Shown here: one piece after another, positions 36,260 to 44,895 of the stretch
How the letters are laid out: the number at the start of each line of letters is the position of its first letter
How positions within the stretch are numbered: the stretch's first letter is position 1
Assembly: GCF_002741035.1 (NCBI RefSeq)
Contig: NZ_CP016808.1
Location: 1-64,000 of the forward strand
Direction of reading: 5' to 3'
Source: Paenibacillus sp. BIHB 4019
GTDB taxonomy: Bacteria > Bacillota > Bacilli > Paenibacillales > Paenibacillaceae
DNA length: 64,000 nt
Translations under genes and position numbers: made by a program
The notes under the pieces: model-generated
The model's input: the letters and a program-made list of their open reading frames with translations, nothing else
What the model was told of the DNA's origin: nothing
Database searches by the model: none

Positions 36260-39200
36260 CTATTTGACAACGACAGCCCCTTCGCCGAATAACTGCTCAA
36301 TCTCGCCGAACAATTCCGGTGACGGCTTGACGCGGTAGCTGTCGCTAAGGGCGATCAACTTCTGTTCACGTTCGTAGAACAGAACGGTGTCCAGCTGGCC
36401 GGGGTGCTCGGCCAGCAGCTGCTTGAGCCGCTCCAGCGCGGCAAGCTGCTCGCGCGCGGCTGCGAGCTTGATGTAAACCCGCTGGCGCTTACGCCCAGCG
36501 GGTTCCTGCCGCGGTGCCCGCGGCGACTGCTGCTGCGCTTCGCCTGCAGCAGCAGTGCCGGGCCCGCGGCCCGCCGGGGCGGCTGGCGCTGCCGCCCCGC
36601 CCTTGCCCTGCCCGGACGGCTTCGCCTGTCCGGGACCGGGCCACGCGCCTCTCGCGGCGCGGGCTTGCGCTTGCCGTTGCAAGCGCTGCGCCTGCTCTGC
36701 GAGCGGCGCCCCTGCCGCAGCAGCTCCGCCTGCAAGCGGCACAACATCCTCCAGGATGAGCTTAAACTCCTCATCCTGATGCTGCACGGTCGCCTGCACA
36801 ATGGCGAGGCCGCCCTTTTCCAGCTTGTCCGCGCAGCGTTTCCACACTGCCGGGAACACAACGGCTTCGACGCGGAGGATGCGATCCTCCAGCTCTAGAA
36901 ACCCCATCGCATTGCCCTTCTTGTTCGTGAACGGCTTCAGCGACACAATATGCACCGCCGCTACCGCCGGCGCGCCTTCCGCGCTATCTGCCAGCTCGAA
37001 CAGACGGTCGAGCCCGAGCGGCGCAAGCTGCTCCTCCACTGCGTCGAGCGGATGCCCTGACAAATACATGCCGAGCAGCTCGCGTTCAAACTCCAGCTGC
37101 TCAGCTGTTGAGAACGGCCTGATGTCCGGCAGCTCCACATCCCAGTTCTGCACCTCATCAAAGCCGAACAGCTCGATCTGCAGTTCGGCGCGCTCCTTGC
37201 GCCATTTCACCGCCGCTTCGACCGTCTCCTCCAGGGCACCGAGCAATTGCGCCCGGTGCCCTGGCAGCGAGTCGAAGGCGCCAGCCTGGATAAGCGATTC
37301 CAGCACGCGCTTGTTCACGACGCGCAAATCGACGCGGCGGCACAGGTCAAGCAAGCTTTCAAACGGCTTGTCCGCCCGCTCCTTGCGCAGCGCTTCAATC
37401 GCCTGCGTACCGACATTTTTCACCGTCGCCAGCCCAAAGCGCACGGCCCCTTCAACCGGCGTGAACGTCACTCCGCTCTCGTTGACATCGGGCGGCAGCA
37501 CCTGAATGCCCATTCGGCGGCATTCATCGACGTATTCCGCCGTTTTCCGCTGGTTGCCGTTCACGGATGCCAGCATCGAAGCCATAAAGGGAACCGGATA
37601 ATGCGCCTTCAGCCATGCCGTCTGAAATGCAAGTACGCCATAAGCAGCCGCATGCGCCCGCGGGAATCCATAGTCTGCAAAACGCACGATCATATCGTAA
37701 ACGAGATTCGCCTCGTCCTCGCTGTAGCCCTGCGTCACACTGCCCTTCACAAAATGCTCCCGCTGCTCATCCAGCACCTCGCGCTTTTTCTTCGAAACGG
37801 CACGGCGCAGCAAATCCGCTTCGCCCAGCGAGAAACCGGCCATGCTGGAGGCAATCTGCATAATTTGCTCTTGGTACACGATAATGCCATACGTATCGGA
37901 TAAAATCGGCTCAAGGGATGGATGAGGATATTCCACCTGCACCTCGCCATGCTTGCCTTGAATATATTTCGGAATAAATTCCATCGGACCCGGACGGTAC
38001 AAAGCAAGAACCGATACGATATCCTCGAACTCCGATGCCTTCAAATCCCGCAATACGCGGCGCACGCCGGAAGACTCCAATTGAAAAATGCCCGTCGTCT
38101 CGCCGCGGCCGAGCATCGCATACGTTTCGGGGTCATTGTCGGGAATCGTGCGGAAATCAATCTCCTCGCCATACTGCTCCTTTACCCAATTCAGCGTTCG
38201 CTCCAAAATCGAAAGGGTACGCAGTCCCAGAAAGTCCATCTTGAGCAGCCCAATGGCTTCCAGATGCTCCATCGAATATTGGGTTAAAATAGCCCCTTCG
38301 CCGCCCGCTTGCAGCGGCACATACTCCGTCAGCGGCTCGCTGGCAATGACAACACCAGCCGCATGCGTAGAAGCATGGCGCGGCATGCCCTCTACCTTAA
38401 GCGCCATATCCAGCATCGCTGCCGTCTTCGGCAGGCGCTCCGCCGCCTCGCGCAGTCCCTCAGTCGTCCGCAGCGCCTCGGCAAGCGTAATGCCGAGCTG
38501 GCGCGGAATGAGCTTCGCCGCGCGATCCACCTCGGCAAACGGCACATTCATCGCGCGTCCGACGTCGCGGACCGCCGCTTTCGCCGCCATGGTGCCAAAC
38601 GTAATAATTTGGGCAACATGCCCTTCGCCGTATTTTTGGGCGACATAGGCAATGACTTCATCCCGGCGCTCATCATTAAAGTCGATATCAATATCGGGCA
38701 TCGATATGCGCTCCGGATTTAGAAACCGCTCAAAGAGCAGCTTGTATTTCAGCGGATCTACATCGGTGATTTTCAGTGCATAAGCAACCAGGGAGCCGGC
38801 TGAAGAGCCCCGTCCCGGGCCTGTACGAATGCCCTGCTCATGGGCAAAACGGATAAAATCCCAGACGATAAGAAAATAATCGCTAAAGCCCATTTTTTCA
38901 ATGACAGACAGCTCATAGGCTAACCGCTGCTCCGCCTGCTGGCGGAAGTCCGGCTCCTGCGTCCACTCTGGCAGCAGGCTGTATCTTGCAAGCAGTCCTT
39001 CGCTGCATAGCTGCTGCAAATACCCTGCTGAGCTTGCTCCCTCTGGCACGGGATGAAATACCGGAAGCGGCGCCCGTCCGAAAGCCAGCTCAAGCGTACA
39101 CTTATCCGCGATAACTGCCGTATTTGCAATAGCCTGAGGCACATGGTGGAATAGGGCCTCCATCTCCTCCCCGCTCTTTAAATACATTTGGTCCGTCTGC

Positions 39201-39922
39201 ATTTTCATACGGTCCTCGTCATCGACGGATTTGCCTGTCCCAATGCAAATGAGCACATCCTGCATTTCTGCATCAGCCGCAGTCATATAATGGACATCGT
39301 TCGTAACCGCCAGCTGAATGCCGGTTTCCTGCGCCAGCCCAATCATCGCTGCATTCACTTTTTTCTGCTCCAGCAAATGATGATCCTGAAGCTCCAAATA
39401 AAAATCATCGCCGAAAATGTCCCGGTACCGCTGTGCCGCCTTGCGCGCTTCATCGGGCCTGTCATGCAGCAAATGCTGCGAAACTTCGCCTCCAAGGCAG
39501 GCACTCAGGCAGACGATGCCTTCCGCATGCTTCGCCAGCATTTCCGGATCGACGCGCGGACGATAATGAAAGCCTTCCAAATGGGCAATCGAGCTCAGCT
39601 TCATGAGATTGCGATAGCCTGTTTCATTTTTGGCAAGCAAAATTAAATGATAGATCGGGTTTTCCTTACGCGAGCCTTTCTCAAACCGCGAGCTTGCGGT
39701 CATATACATCTCACAGCCTACAATCGGCTTAATACCATGCTGTTGGCAGGCACGGATGAACGGAATGGCTCCATACATGACGCCATGGTCCGTAAGCGCC
39801 AGCGCCTTCATTCCCAGATCGGCAGCGCGGGCTGTCAAATCGCGAATCCGTGCCGCGCCATCAAGCAAGCTATATTCACTATGAACGTGCAAATGCACGA
39901 ATGGCGACTCTTTAGCGGTCAT
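36260..39922 (-). CDS. dnaE: DNA polymerase III subunit alpha (DnaE)
   Basis: Replicative polymerase that extends primers on the lagging strand in Firmicutes. About 1220 residues. N-terminal PHP domain with [17 protein letters not shown] (8-24), palm block [16 protein letters not shown] and catalytic [42 protein letters not shown], the HhH/tau-binding part, and an OB fold near 970-1060 ([20 protein letters not shown]). After it comes a Gly/Ala/Pro/Gln-rich linker (about 1070-1140) encoded by very GC-rich DNA (36490-36730), then a conserved last 90 residues. Start ATG 39922 follows GAGGGGGCGAGGCGCA. Divergent from ytrH. Confidence 0.94.
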   Translation of the reverse strand: MTAKESPFVHLHVHSEYSLLDGAARIRDLTARAADLGMKALALTDHGVMYGAIPFIRACQQHGIKPIVGCEMYMTASSRFEKGSRKENPIYHLILLAKNETGYRNLMKLSSIAHLEGFHYRPRVDPEMLAKHAEGIVCLSACLGGEVSQHLLHDRPDEARKAAQRYRDIFGDDFYLELQDHHLLEQKKVNAAMIGLAQETGIQLAVTNDVHYMTAADAEMQDVLICIGTGKSVDDEDRMKMQTDQMYLKSGEEMEALFHHVPQAIANTAVIADKCTLELAFGRAPLPVFHPVPEGASSAGYLQQLCSEGLLARYSLLPEWTQEPDFRQQAEQRLAYELSVIEKMGFSDYFLIVWDFIRFAHEQGIRTGPGRGSSAGSLVAYALKITDVDPLKYKLLFERFLNPERISMPDIDIDFNDERRDEVIAYVAQKYGEGHVAQIITFGTMAAKAAVRDVGRAMNVPFAEVDRAAKLIPRQLGITLAEALRTTEGLREAAERLPKTAAMLDMALKVEGMPRHASTHAAGVVIASEPLTEYVPLQAGGEGAILTQYSMEHLEAIGLLKMDFLGLRTLSILERTLNWVKEQYGEEIDFRTIPDNDPETYAMLGRGETTGIFQLESSGVRRVLRDLKASEFEDIVSVLALYRPGPMEFIPKYIQGKHGEVQVEYPHPSLEPILSDTYGIIVYQEQIMQIASSMAGFSLGEADLLRRAVSKKKREVLDEQREHFVKGSVTQGYSEDEANLVYDMIVRFADYGFPRAHAAAYGVLAFQTAWLKAHYPVPFMASMLASVNGNQRKTAEYVDECRRMGIQVLPPDVNESGVTFTPVEGAVRFGLATVKNVGTQAIEALRKERADKPFESLLDLCRRVDLRVVNKRVLESLIQAGAFDSLPGHRAQLLGALEETVEAAVKWRKERAELQIELFGFDEVQNWDVELPDIRPFSTAEQLEFERELLGMYLSGHPLDAVEEQLAPLGLDRLFELADSAEGAPAVAAVHIVSLKPFTNKKGNAMGFLELEDRILRVEAVVFPAVWKRCADKLEKGGLAIVQATVQHQDEEFKLILEDVVPLAGGAAAAGAPLAEQAQRLQRQAQARAARGAWPGPGQAKPSGQGKGGAAAPAAPAGRGPGTAAAGEAQQQSPRAPRQEPAGRKRQRVYIKLAAAREQLAALERLKQLLAEHPGQLDTVLFYEREQKLIALSDSYRVKPSPELFGEIEQLFGEGAVVVK

Positions 39923-40039
39923 TGCGCCTCGCCCCCTCAGGTGTTCCATCTCTATTTGTCTATTTTATCATAATCGCCACGGCACCGCCCATACAATGAT
40001 AATAGGAGCCGGACGGGCTCCACTTGGCGAAGAGAGCGG

Positions 40040-40375
40040 GTGAGCGAAGTGAATTATTTTTTGATGAAGGCAGGGCTCGATTTCTTTATTGCCTTTGGCG
40101 TCGTATTAGGCGGCTCAATGCTCGCTGGCATTGGATCGGTTTTTCTGCTGATGCCCCCCACCTCCATGATGGTCAACACAGCGGCAAATTTAAAAATATG
40201 GGCTATAGTAGCCGCAGTAGGCGGCTCCATTGATCCAATGCGCGTCATAGAAAGCAACATTATGGAGGGACATCTGTCCCCGGCGGCACAGCAGGTTGGC
40301 TATATTATCGCTGCTTTTCTCGGGGCTCATATGGGCACGGAGCTTGTCAGGCTCATTTGCAAAGGGACGGGCTAA
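40040..40375 (+). CDS. ytrH: Sporulation membrane protein YtrH
   Basis: A 111-residue protein matching YtrH, needed for efficient sporulation in B. subtilis. Three hydrophobic segments: LDFFIAFGVVLGGSMLAGIG, LKIWAIVAAVGG and YIIAAFLGAHMG, with the conserved GGSIDPMRVIESNIMEGHLS between them. The start is GTG 40040 (GTGAGCGAAGTG) after GAAGAGAGCGG. Divergent from dnaE and 3 nt before ytrI. Confidence 0.9.
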   Translation: MSEVNYFLMKAGLDFFIAFGVVLGGSMLAGIGSVFLLMPPTSMMVNTAANLKIWAIVAAVGGSIDPMRVIESNIMEGHLSPAAQQVGYIIAAFLGAHMGTELVRLICKGTG

Positions 40376-40378
40376 GCG

Positions 40379-40894
40379 ATGCGGCTGCCCCCGTTTGAGC
40401 GATATATTAAAGGGCTGCAAATGTTTGGCATGCTTCTGCTCGGCATGGTTGTCGGCGCGGTCGTTTACAACTCCCTCTACCAAGCACAATTTGAGGCGCT
40501 TGTCAGTCTCAAAAGCGAGCTCGAAATTCAACTGGAGCAATACGAGCAGGACATTGGCAATCTTAAGGAGTTCAAGCATCAGCACACGGTCATCAAGAGC
40601 ATTTTGCCGAGAATTGAGCTGGAGGCCGGGCAAAACGCAGGCCGTCCGCAGCTGGATAAAATGACAGAGGCTGAGCTGATTCGGCGGATCAAAGCCGATC
40701 TGTCCGTTTTTATCGGGCAAAGCATCTACGAGATTGATTCCAATGCGCAGTTTGCAAGGAAGCTTTTGAGCAAGAGAGTTTACAACGGAGTACTGGAGAA
40801 GGATTACGAGGTCGAGGTCAAAACGATGCTTGTCGTCGATAATGTGCTGCAGCTGTGGGTTAAAGTCCGCCTGCATGATCGCGGACCGAGCTAG
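40379..40894 (+). CDS. ytrI: Sporulation membrane protein YtrI
   Basis: A 171-residue YtrI homologue. One N-terminal membrane anchor (about 15-34, MFGMLLLGMVVGAVVYNSLY), a coiled-coil segment (SLKSELEIQLEQYEQDIGNL, about 44-63), then a conserved C-terminal domain (RRIKADLSVFIGQSIYEIDS and KDYEVEVKTMLVVDNVLQLW). In B. subtilis it acts with YtrH in the mother cell. Its stop codon TAG is part of the left arm of the inverted-repeat element 40891-41068. Confidence 0.88.
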   Translation: MRLPPFERYIKGLQMFGMLLLGMVVGAVVYNSLYQAQFEALVSLKSELEIQLEQYEQDIGNLKEFKHQHTVIKSILPRIELEAGQNAGRPQLDKMTEAELIRRIKADLSVFIGQSIYEIDSNAQFARKLLSKRVYNGVLEKDYEVEVKTMLVVDNVLQLWVKVRLHDRGPS

Positions 40895-41068
40895 AAGCGT
40901 GGTGAAACAGAGGCTGCGCTGCATGAAAAGCTTGGCTTCCGATCGCCATTACCCTTGAATTTCTATAAATATACCCGCTAAAGGGGGAAATTCAAGGGTA
41001 AAAACGAACGCTGACGCTTCTCCAGCTCAACCTTTTCATTCCGCTTCGCCTTTTCACCACGCTTCTAG
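40891..41068. repeat. 178-bp nested inverted-repeat (MITE-like) element
   Basis: Outer arms CTAGAAGCGTGGTGAAA (40891-40907) and TTTCACCACGCTTCTAG (41052-41068) are perfect over 17 bp. Inner arms TTACCCTTGAATTT (40949-40962) and AAATTCAAGGGTAA (40988-41001) are also perfect, and the stretches between them are imperfectly complementary (ATGAAAAG with CTTTTCAT). The left arm starts at the last codons of ytrI and supplies its stop. No ORF. No second copy in this window. Confidence 0.7.
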
Positions 41069-41208
41069 TCATTTATTAAAAAAAGCAGTGCAGCGTAAAG
41101 ACACCCGCTGCGCTGCTTCTGTTTATGTCCCTATTCATGCTACAATAGCAGCAGAAATGCGGAATAGAGCCCAATCATTCCGCTTGCAAAGGAGCTGCTT
41201 TAGAACGA
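41069..41208. other. Short intergenic region before ytpI
   Basis: 140 bp with a run of A residues and the RBS AAAGGAGCTGCTTT of ytpI; nothing else supported. With the element at 40891-41068 it makes up the 314-bp gap between ytrI and ytpI. Confidence 0.4.
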
Positions 41209-41505
41209 ATGGATTCACTGCTGCAATATTTATTCGCACCCGTCATCTTCCTCACCCTGCTGCTGACCGTTATTTTCAGCTACAGATCCCGCAGAGCAGC
41301 TGATGGTGCAAAGCGTATGCTGTACGGGGCCAGAATGAATATAAGCATGGGCGTCATGCTCATATTTATTGCCGGCGTTCAGCTGTTTCTGTCCAATGAA
41401 TCCACTGTGCGCATCGTTATCGGAGCGCTATTCATGGTCATTGGCCTATTCAATCTTTTCGCTGGACTGCGCAATCTCAGCATGCTGCGCACGACGCGAC
41501 GCTAA
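41209..41505 (+). CDS. ytpI: YtpI family membrane protein
   Basis: A 98-residue protein with three hydrophobic helices (about 8-24, 44-61 and 67-86), matching YtpI: FSYRSRRAADGAKRMLYGAR, MNISMGVMLIFIAGVQLFL and IVIGALFMVIGLFNLFAGLR. Function unknown. The start ATG 41209 (AACGAATGG) follows AAAGGAGC with a long spacer. It lies between ytrI and the convergent ytoI, a conserved Bacillales neighbourhood. Confidence 0.82.
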   Translation: MDSLLQYLFAPVIFLTLLLTVIFSYRSRRAADGAKRMLYGARMNISMGVMLIFIAGVQLFLSNESTVRIVIGALFMVIGLFNLFAGLRNLSMLRTTRR

Positions 41506-41571
41506 AAAAAAGGCAGCGGCGAACGCAGCGCTATTACAGCTTTGCTCCGTTCACTCCGCTTGCCTTTTTTT
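41504..41571. terminator. Bidirectional terminator between ytpI and ytoI
   Basis: AAAAAAAGGCA-GCGG.GAACG pairs with CGTTC..CCGC-TTGCCTTTTTTT, with A-run and T-run on the two sides, between convergent genes. Confidence 0.8.
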
Positions 41572-41599
41572 CAGAGCGGCCGCTCTGGTTGCTTTATGT

Positions 41600-42940
41600 T
41601 TATGGATCAATCATTTGGGCTGACATCATCGCTTTCGCTGCCAGCCCGTTTCGATCCCTCACTTCAATTTCCAGCTTCGTTGATTTGCGGCTCATCTCCA
41701 TCGCCCGCGGTATAATCGTTATTTCACTGTCCATTTCTACTGGCTTTACAAAATAAGTCGTCATGCTTTCGAGCAAATAATCACGTTTCCCCGTCTCGCG
41801 AATCATTCTCCTGCCAGCCTGCGTCATAAGCGTAACGAGCACGCCTTCCGATATCATCCCAAGCGAGCCTGACATTTGCGGCGTTACGACCCCTTTATAA
41901 ACAAACTCGCCAGCCGCATCTTCACTCGCCATAAATCTGGACCACATTAAATCATCGAACGTTTCGCCCGATTCCGGCTGTTTGCCCGCAAACCGCAGCG
42001 CATCAATCACCTGCTGGCGGCTAATGACACCAAGCAGCTTGCGATGCCGATCAACGATAGGCAGCAAATCAATCCCTTCCGCCGCCATCGTATGAGCTGC
42101 GGATGTAACGGTAATATTCGGTGCTGCCGTAATCGGATGGCGGGTCATCAGCTTATCGACGGTCTGCTCATCCAGTGCGCCGGAGGCATCCTTTGCCGTC
42201 ATCATCCCAATGACTTTGCCGCGGTCATCCACCACGGGAAAACGTGAATAACCTGTTCTGCGCCGCAGTTCCTTGAAGCTGCCTGCCGTGTCTCCGGGAT
42301 GCAGCACATCCGCTGGTCTGCTGAATGTAACCAAATCTTCAATCAGCATCACTTTTCGCTTAATGAGACGGTCGTACATAGCGCGGTTAATCATGGACGC
42401 AACGGTAAACGTATCGTATCGCGAAGAGAGAATAGGCAGCCCCTTCTCATCCGCAAGCGCTTTAACCTCTTCGCTCGTCTCGAAGCCGCCTGTAATAAGC
42501 ACGCCCGCTCCTTGCTCCAGCGCCCGCTTATGCGCACCGATCCGGTTGCCGACAATAAGCAGGCTGTCTTCATCGATATAACGCAGCATAGCATCGAGCT
42601 CCATAGCGCCGATAACGAACTTATGCAGCGTTTTTTCAAGGCCGGATGCGCCACCAAACAGCTGGCCTTCTACAATTTCCGCTACTTCGCCAAACGTAAG
42701 CTGGTCGAGCGCTTCTTTTCTTTTACGGTCGATGCGCACCGTCCCAATTCGTTCCTTTGTGCTGACGAGTCCGGTTGCTTCCGCTTCTTTAATGGCTTTA
42801 TAGGCTGTTCCTTCACTGACTCCCAGCGTTTTTGCAATCACTCTGACCGAGATTTTCGTTCCGATCTTCAGCTCTTGAATATGTGCAAGAATCAGCTCAT
42901 GCTTGGTGCTGGTCTCTGAACCGGAACCGACTTTAGACAC
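41600..42940 (-). CDS. ytoI: YtoI: HTH - DRTGG - CBS pair - hotdog protein
   Basis: A 446-residue multidomain protein. In order: a GntR/MarR-like helix-turn-helix (IGTKISVRVIAKTLGVSEGT, about 26-45), a DRTGG domain (about 75-185, IVGNRIGAHKRALEQGAGVL), two CBS domains (about 195-310, TGYSRFPVVDDRGKVIGMMT and IDLLPIVDRHRKLLGVISRQ) and a C-terminal thioesterase-like hotdog domain (about 345-446). CBS pairs bind adenine nucleotides. The combination suggests a nucleotide-sensing regulator; its target is unknown. The start is GTG 42940 after GAGGGAGGTACAGGT. Confidence 0.88.
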   Translation of the reverse strand: MSKVGSGSETSTKHELILAHIQELKIGTKISVRVIAKTLGVSEGTAYKAIKEAEATGLVSTKERIGTVRIDRKRKEALDQLTFGEVAEIVEGQLFGGASGLEKTLHKFVIGAMELDAMLRYIDEDSLLIVGNRIGAHKRALEQGAGVLITGGFETSEEVKALADEKGLPILSSRYDTFTVASMINRAMYDRLIKRKVMLIEDLVTFSRPADVLHPGDTAGSFKELRRRTGYSRFPVVDDRGKVIGMMTAKDASGALDEQTVDKLMTRHPITAAPNITVTSAAHTMAAEGIDLLPIVDRHRKLLGVISRQQVIDALRFAGKQPESGETFDDLMWSRFMASEDAAGEFVYKGVVTPQMSGSLGMISEGVLVTLMTQAGRRMIRETGKRDYLLESMTTYFVKPVEMDSEITIIPRAMEMSRKSTKLEIEVRDRNGLAAKAMMSAQMIDP

Positions 42941-42974
42941 ACCTGTACCTCCCTCTGGCTTTCAACACTGCTGG

Positions 42975-43463
42975 CTAACTATTAATGCTTTCATTATACC
43001 AATCCACCATAACGGCGGCGACCTTAAGTTTCGCGTCTATTTCCTTGCCCTGCTTGTCCACAAAACGATATTTATCGAACACAGGCTGCAATACGCCTTT
43101 GCTTAAAGCTGTACTCATGCCTTCAATAATGAAAGCTTGCCAATCGTAAACAATCGGTACCGAATAACGCAATTGATAAGCAGGCACATCCGTCATCTTA
43201 ACCGATTGCTGCGGAATTTCTTCGTAAACGGTGGAAAATAAAATCGTGGCCTTCTCGCTATAAGGGCGAGACGCCGCTTCCGATTCCAAGCTGATACGAT
43301 ATTCAACCATTTGTGAATGAGGCTCAACCCGGCAGCGCAAAATACCATGCGCAAGCAGCAGTTTCTCTTTTTTGTGAAAAATCGTATAGCTCAAACGCAC
43401 GTGGAATCGCACTTGACAGTAATGCAGCTGAACTTTGCGGAAAAACTCAAATTCTTCTACCAT
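42975..43463 (-). CDS. Conserved protein of unknown function
   Basis: A 162-residue soluble protein reading MVEEFEFFRKVQLHYCQVRF at the start; beta-rich with alternating patterns (VEYRISLESEA, ATILFSTVYEEIPQQ, YQLRYSVPIVYDWQAFIIEG). No domain recognised. Start ATG 43463 follows AAGGAGATTGGGAG; an upstream frame to 43571 runs through the intergenic region and is less likely. Divergent from the XRE regulator at 43635, with three palindromes between them, so the pair may be co-regulated. Confidence 0.6.
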   Translation of the reverse strand: MVEEFEFFRKVQLHYCQVRFHVRLSYTIFHKKEKLLLAHGILRCRVEPHSQMVEYRISLESEAASRPYSEKATILFSTVYEEIPQQSVKMTDVPAYQLRYSVPIVYDWQAFIIEGMSTALSKGVLQPVFDKYRFVDKQGKEIDAKLKVAAVMVDWYNESINS

Positions 43464-43583
43464 CTCCCAATCTCCTTGTAAAAAGAACCTTTTAAGTAAA
43501 AAGAAGTTTAATAAGGACCATTTTACATAATTATAATAAAGTCGGGTATTTCCGTCAATGACTTTAGTCATTATATTTAATAG

Positions 43584-43595
43584 GTTCTATAGAAC
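43584..43595. promoter_or_regulatory. Palindrome upstream of the XRE regulator (SinR-like box)
   Basis: GTTCTATAGAAC is a perfect 12-bp palindrome made of two GTTCTAT half sites, one base off the SinR recognition word GTTCTYT. It lies about 40 bp before the XRE gene. Further palindromes are AATGACTTTAGTCATT (43557-43572) and CTAAAG...CTTTAG (43611-43628). Confidence 0.4.
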
Positions 43596-43634
43596 GTTGT
43601 TGGTTGGCATCTAAAGCTCTATCTTTAGGCTGAG

Positions 43635-43991
43635 GTGAACAATTTGAGTAAATTTGCCCGATACATAGGAGATAACATCCGCACACTGCGCAAAATGAGA
43701 GGCCTTAGCCAAGAGCAGCTGGCGCTCAGAGCGGACATTAATGCTTCGTATATGGGGCAAGTCGAGCGAGGAGAGAAAAGTCCTACCGTCGATGTTCTCG
43801 GCAAAATTGCTGCAGCGCTCGACTCTCCGCTGGAACAGCTTGTTCATTTGGATGCTTCGCAGCAGACAAGCCCAGAAGACAATAGTTACGCCGACAAAAT
43901 CGCCCATCAATTACATGGACTAACCGTCAAAGAACAAGAAGCGGTTTACAAATTCGTAAAGCAGCTCGTCCAGTTCAAAGAATTGGATTAA
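43635..43991 (+). CDS. XRE-family (SinR-like) transcriptional regulator
   Basis: A 115-118-residue DNA-binding protein. The N-terminal HTH_3 domain is IGDNIRTLRKMRGLSQEQLA then LRADINASYMGQVERGEKSP with VDVLGKIAAALDSPLEQLV (about 10-70). The C-terminal helical tail (KIAHQLHGLTVKEQEAVYKF) looks like a SinR-type oligomerisation region. The frame opens with GTG 43635; a TTG at 43644, six bases behind AGGTG, is an alternative start. A very strong terminator follows. Confidence 0.85.
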   Translation: MNNLSKFARYIGDNIRTLRKMRGLSQEQLALRADINASYMGQVERGEKSPTVDVLGKIAAALDSPLEQLVHLDASQQTSPEDNSYADKIAHQLHGLTVKEQEAVYKFVKQLVQFKELD

Positions 43992-43998
43992 TGTTTGA

Positions 43999-44043
43999 AA
44001 AACAAATAAGGCTCAGCGACCTTCGCTGGGCCTTATTTGTTTT
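43999..44043. terminator. Strong bidirectional terminator after the XRE gene
   Basis: AAACAAATAAGGC.CAGCG pairs with CGCTG.GCCTTATTTGTTT around a short loop, followed by TTTGTTT. The neighbouring gene on the other side converges on it. Confidence 0.85.
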
Positions 44044-44060
44044 TGTTTCGCTTTTGCTAG

Positions 44061-44342
44061 CTAGCCCCGCGCGCGCCGCCCGGCAACAACCTGCTGCAGC
44101 TTGCGCTCAAGCGCCCGGCTTTTGGCCCGTTTAATGCGCTGCATCTGCTGCCGCCTCGCTTCGCCTTGCATCAGCGCATCGATTTGCGCCGCCACAATGA
44201 CAAGCGAGAACACCAGCCAGACGATGCCAAATAAGCTTGTCCCGCTCCATGGAGCGCCCAAATCCAGTCTGGGCACCCCGTAGACTAGCATCGCTACCGC
44301 AGCTAGCAAATATAATACATGACGGCTCCTGCCTTTTCTCAT
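44061..44342 (-). CDS. Small two-helix membrane protein, unknown function
   Basis: A 93-residue protein with two hydrophobic helices (HVLYLLAAVAMLVYGVP, about 8-24, and LFGIVWLVFSLVIVAAQIDA, about 38-57) and a strongly basic, Gln-rich cytoplasmic tail (GEARRQQMQRIKRAKSRALE). Start ATG 44342 preceded by GAGGAGCTGAGGGAT. Family not recognised. Confidence 0.6.
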   Translation of the reverse strand: MRKGRSRHVLYLLAAVAMLVYGVPRLDLGAPWSGTSLFGIVWLVFSLVIVAAQIDALMQGEARRQQMQRIKRAKSRALERKLQQVVAGRRARG

Positions 44343-44411
44343 ATCCCTCAGCTCCTCTGGTAGCACTCCTCACATTATATGAAGCAAGGACGAGGGATAT
44401 GACCGCCGGCG

Positions 44412-44747
44412 TTAATCAACGATGGATTTTAGCACATCGGACATAATGCGGTTTATGTCCTCAAACACGATGGAGAAGCGGCGCTCAGCCTCCATCAAGC
44501 CGCTAACGAGCGGATTTAGCGAAATGACCTCATACAGCTTGTTCAGCGTATCCATATCGACCGCGGAAGGTTCCTCGCCCGCCATCATTTTCTGCTGCAG
44601 CTCGTTTTGGCGCTCGCGAAAATCATCAAGCATCCGTTTTGCATCTGGATCAGCATCTGCAGCCCGCTTTGCCTCTTTGAGCAAGCGCGCTTCCTCGCTG
44701 TCCTTTAACGCTTTGGCCAGTTCATACGTTTTGTCGTAAACATTCAT
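44412..44747 (-). CDS. yheA: YlbF/YmcA family protein (YheA-like)
   Basis: A 111-residue all-helical protein of the YlbF/YmcA (DUF964) family, closest to YheA: the block KRMLDDFRERQNELQQKMMAGEE (about 37-59) and SLNPLVSGLMEAERRFSIVF (about 75-94) match. YlbF and YmcA act with YaaT on phosphorelay and RNase Y; YheA's role is not known. RBS GGAGGGGAAAAGCC before ATG 44747. As in B. subtilis, it stands next to yheC/yheD-type genes, here divergently. Confidence 0.85.
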   Translation of the reverse strand: MNVYDKTYELAKALKDSEEARLLKEAKRAADADPDAKRMLDDFRERQNELQQKMMAGEEPSAVDMDTLNKLYEVISLNPLVSGLMEAERRFSIVFEDINRIMSDVLKSIVD

Positions 44748-44793
44748 GGCTTTTCCCCTCCATTATTTGCGTGAACAGCTGTTAGTATCTAAT

Positions 44794-44822
44794 CACCAAG
44801 GGATAGATGTCCTCATATGATG
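44794..44822 (+). promoter_or_regulatory. Candidate mother-cell (sigma-K-like) promoter of the ATP-grasp operon
   Basis: CACC at 44794-44797 and CATATGATG at 44814-44822, 16 bp apart, resemble the sigma-K boxes (-35 AC-rich, -10 CATANNNTA) with one mismatch. It lies about 75 bp before the first gene. The match is weak by itself. Confidence 0.25.
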
Positions 44823-44895
44823 AATTAATTCGTGCAAAACACCCAGCGGCTGTTACCCGCTTGCCGGAATCCTCCTGCTTGGAAGGAGATTTACG

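Noticed and set aside
36801..37505. Long plus-strand frames opposite dnaE
   Set aside because: High-GC antisense frames with Ser/Ala/Arg-rich translations and no RBS; dnaE explains the coding signal.
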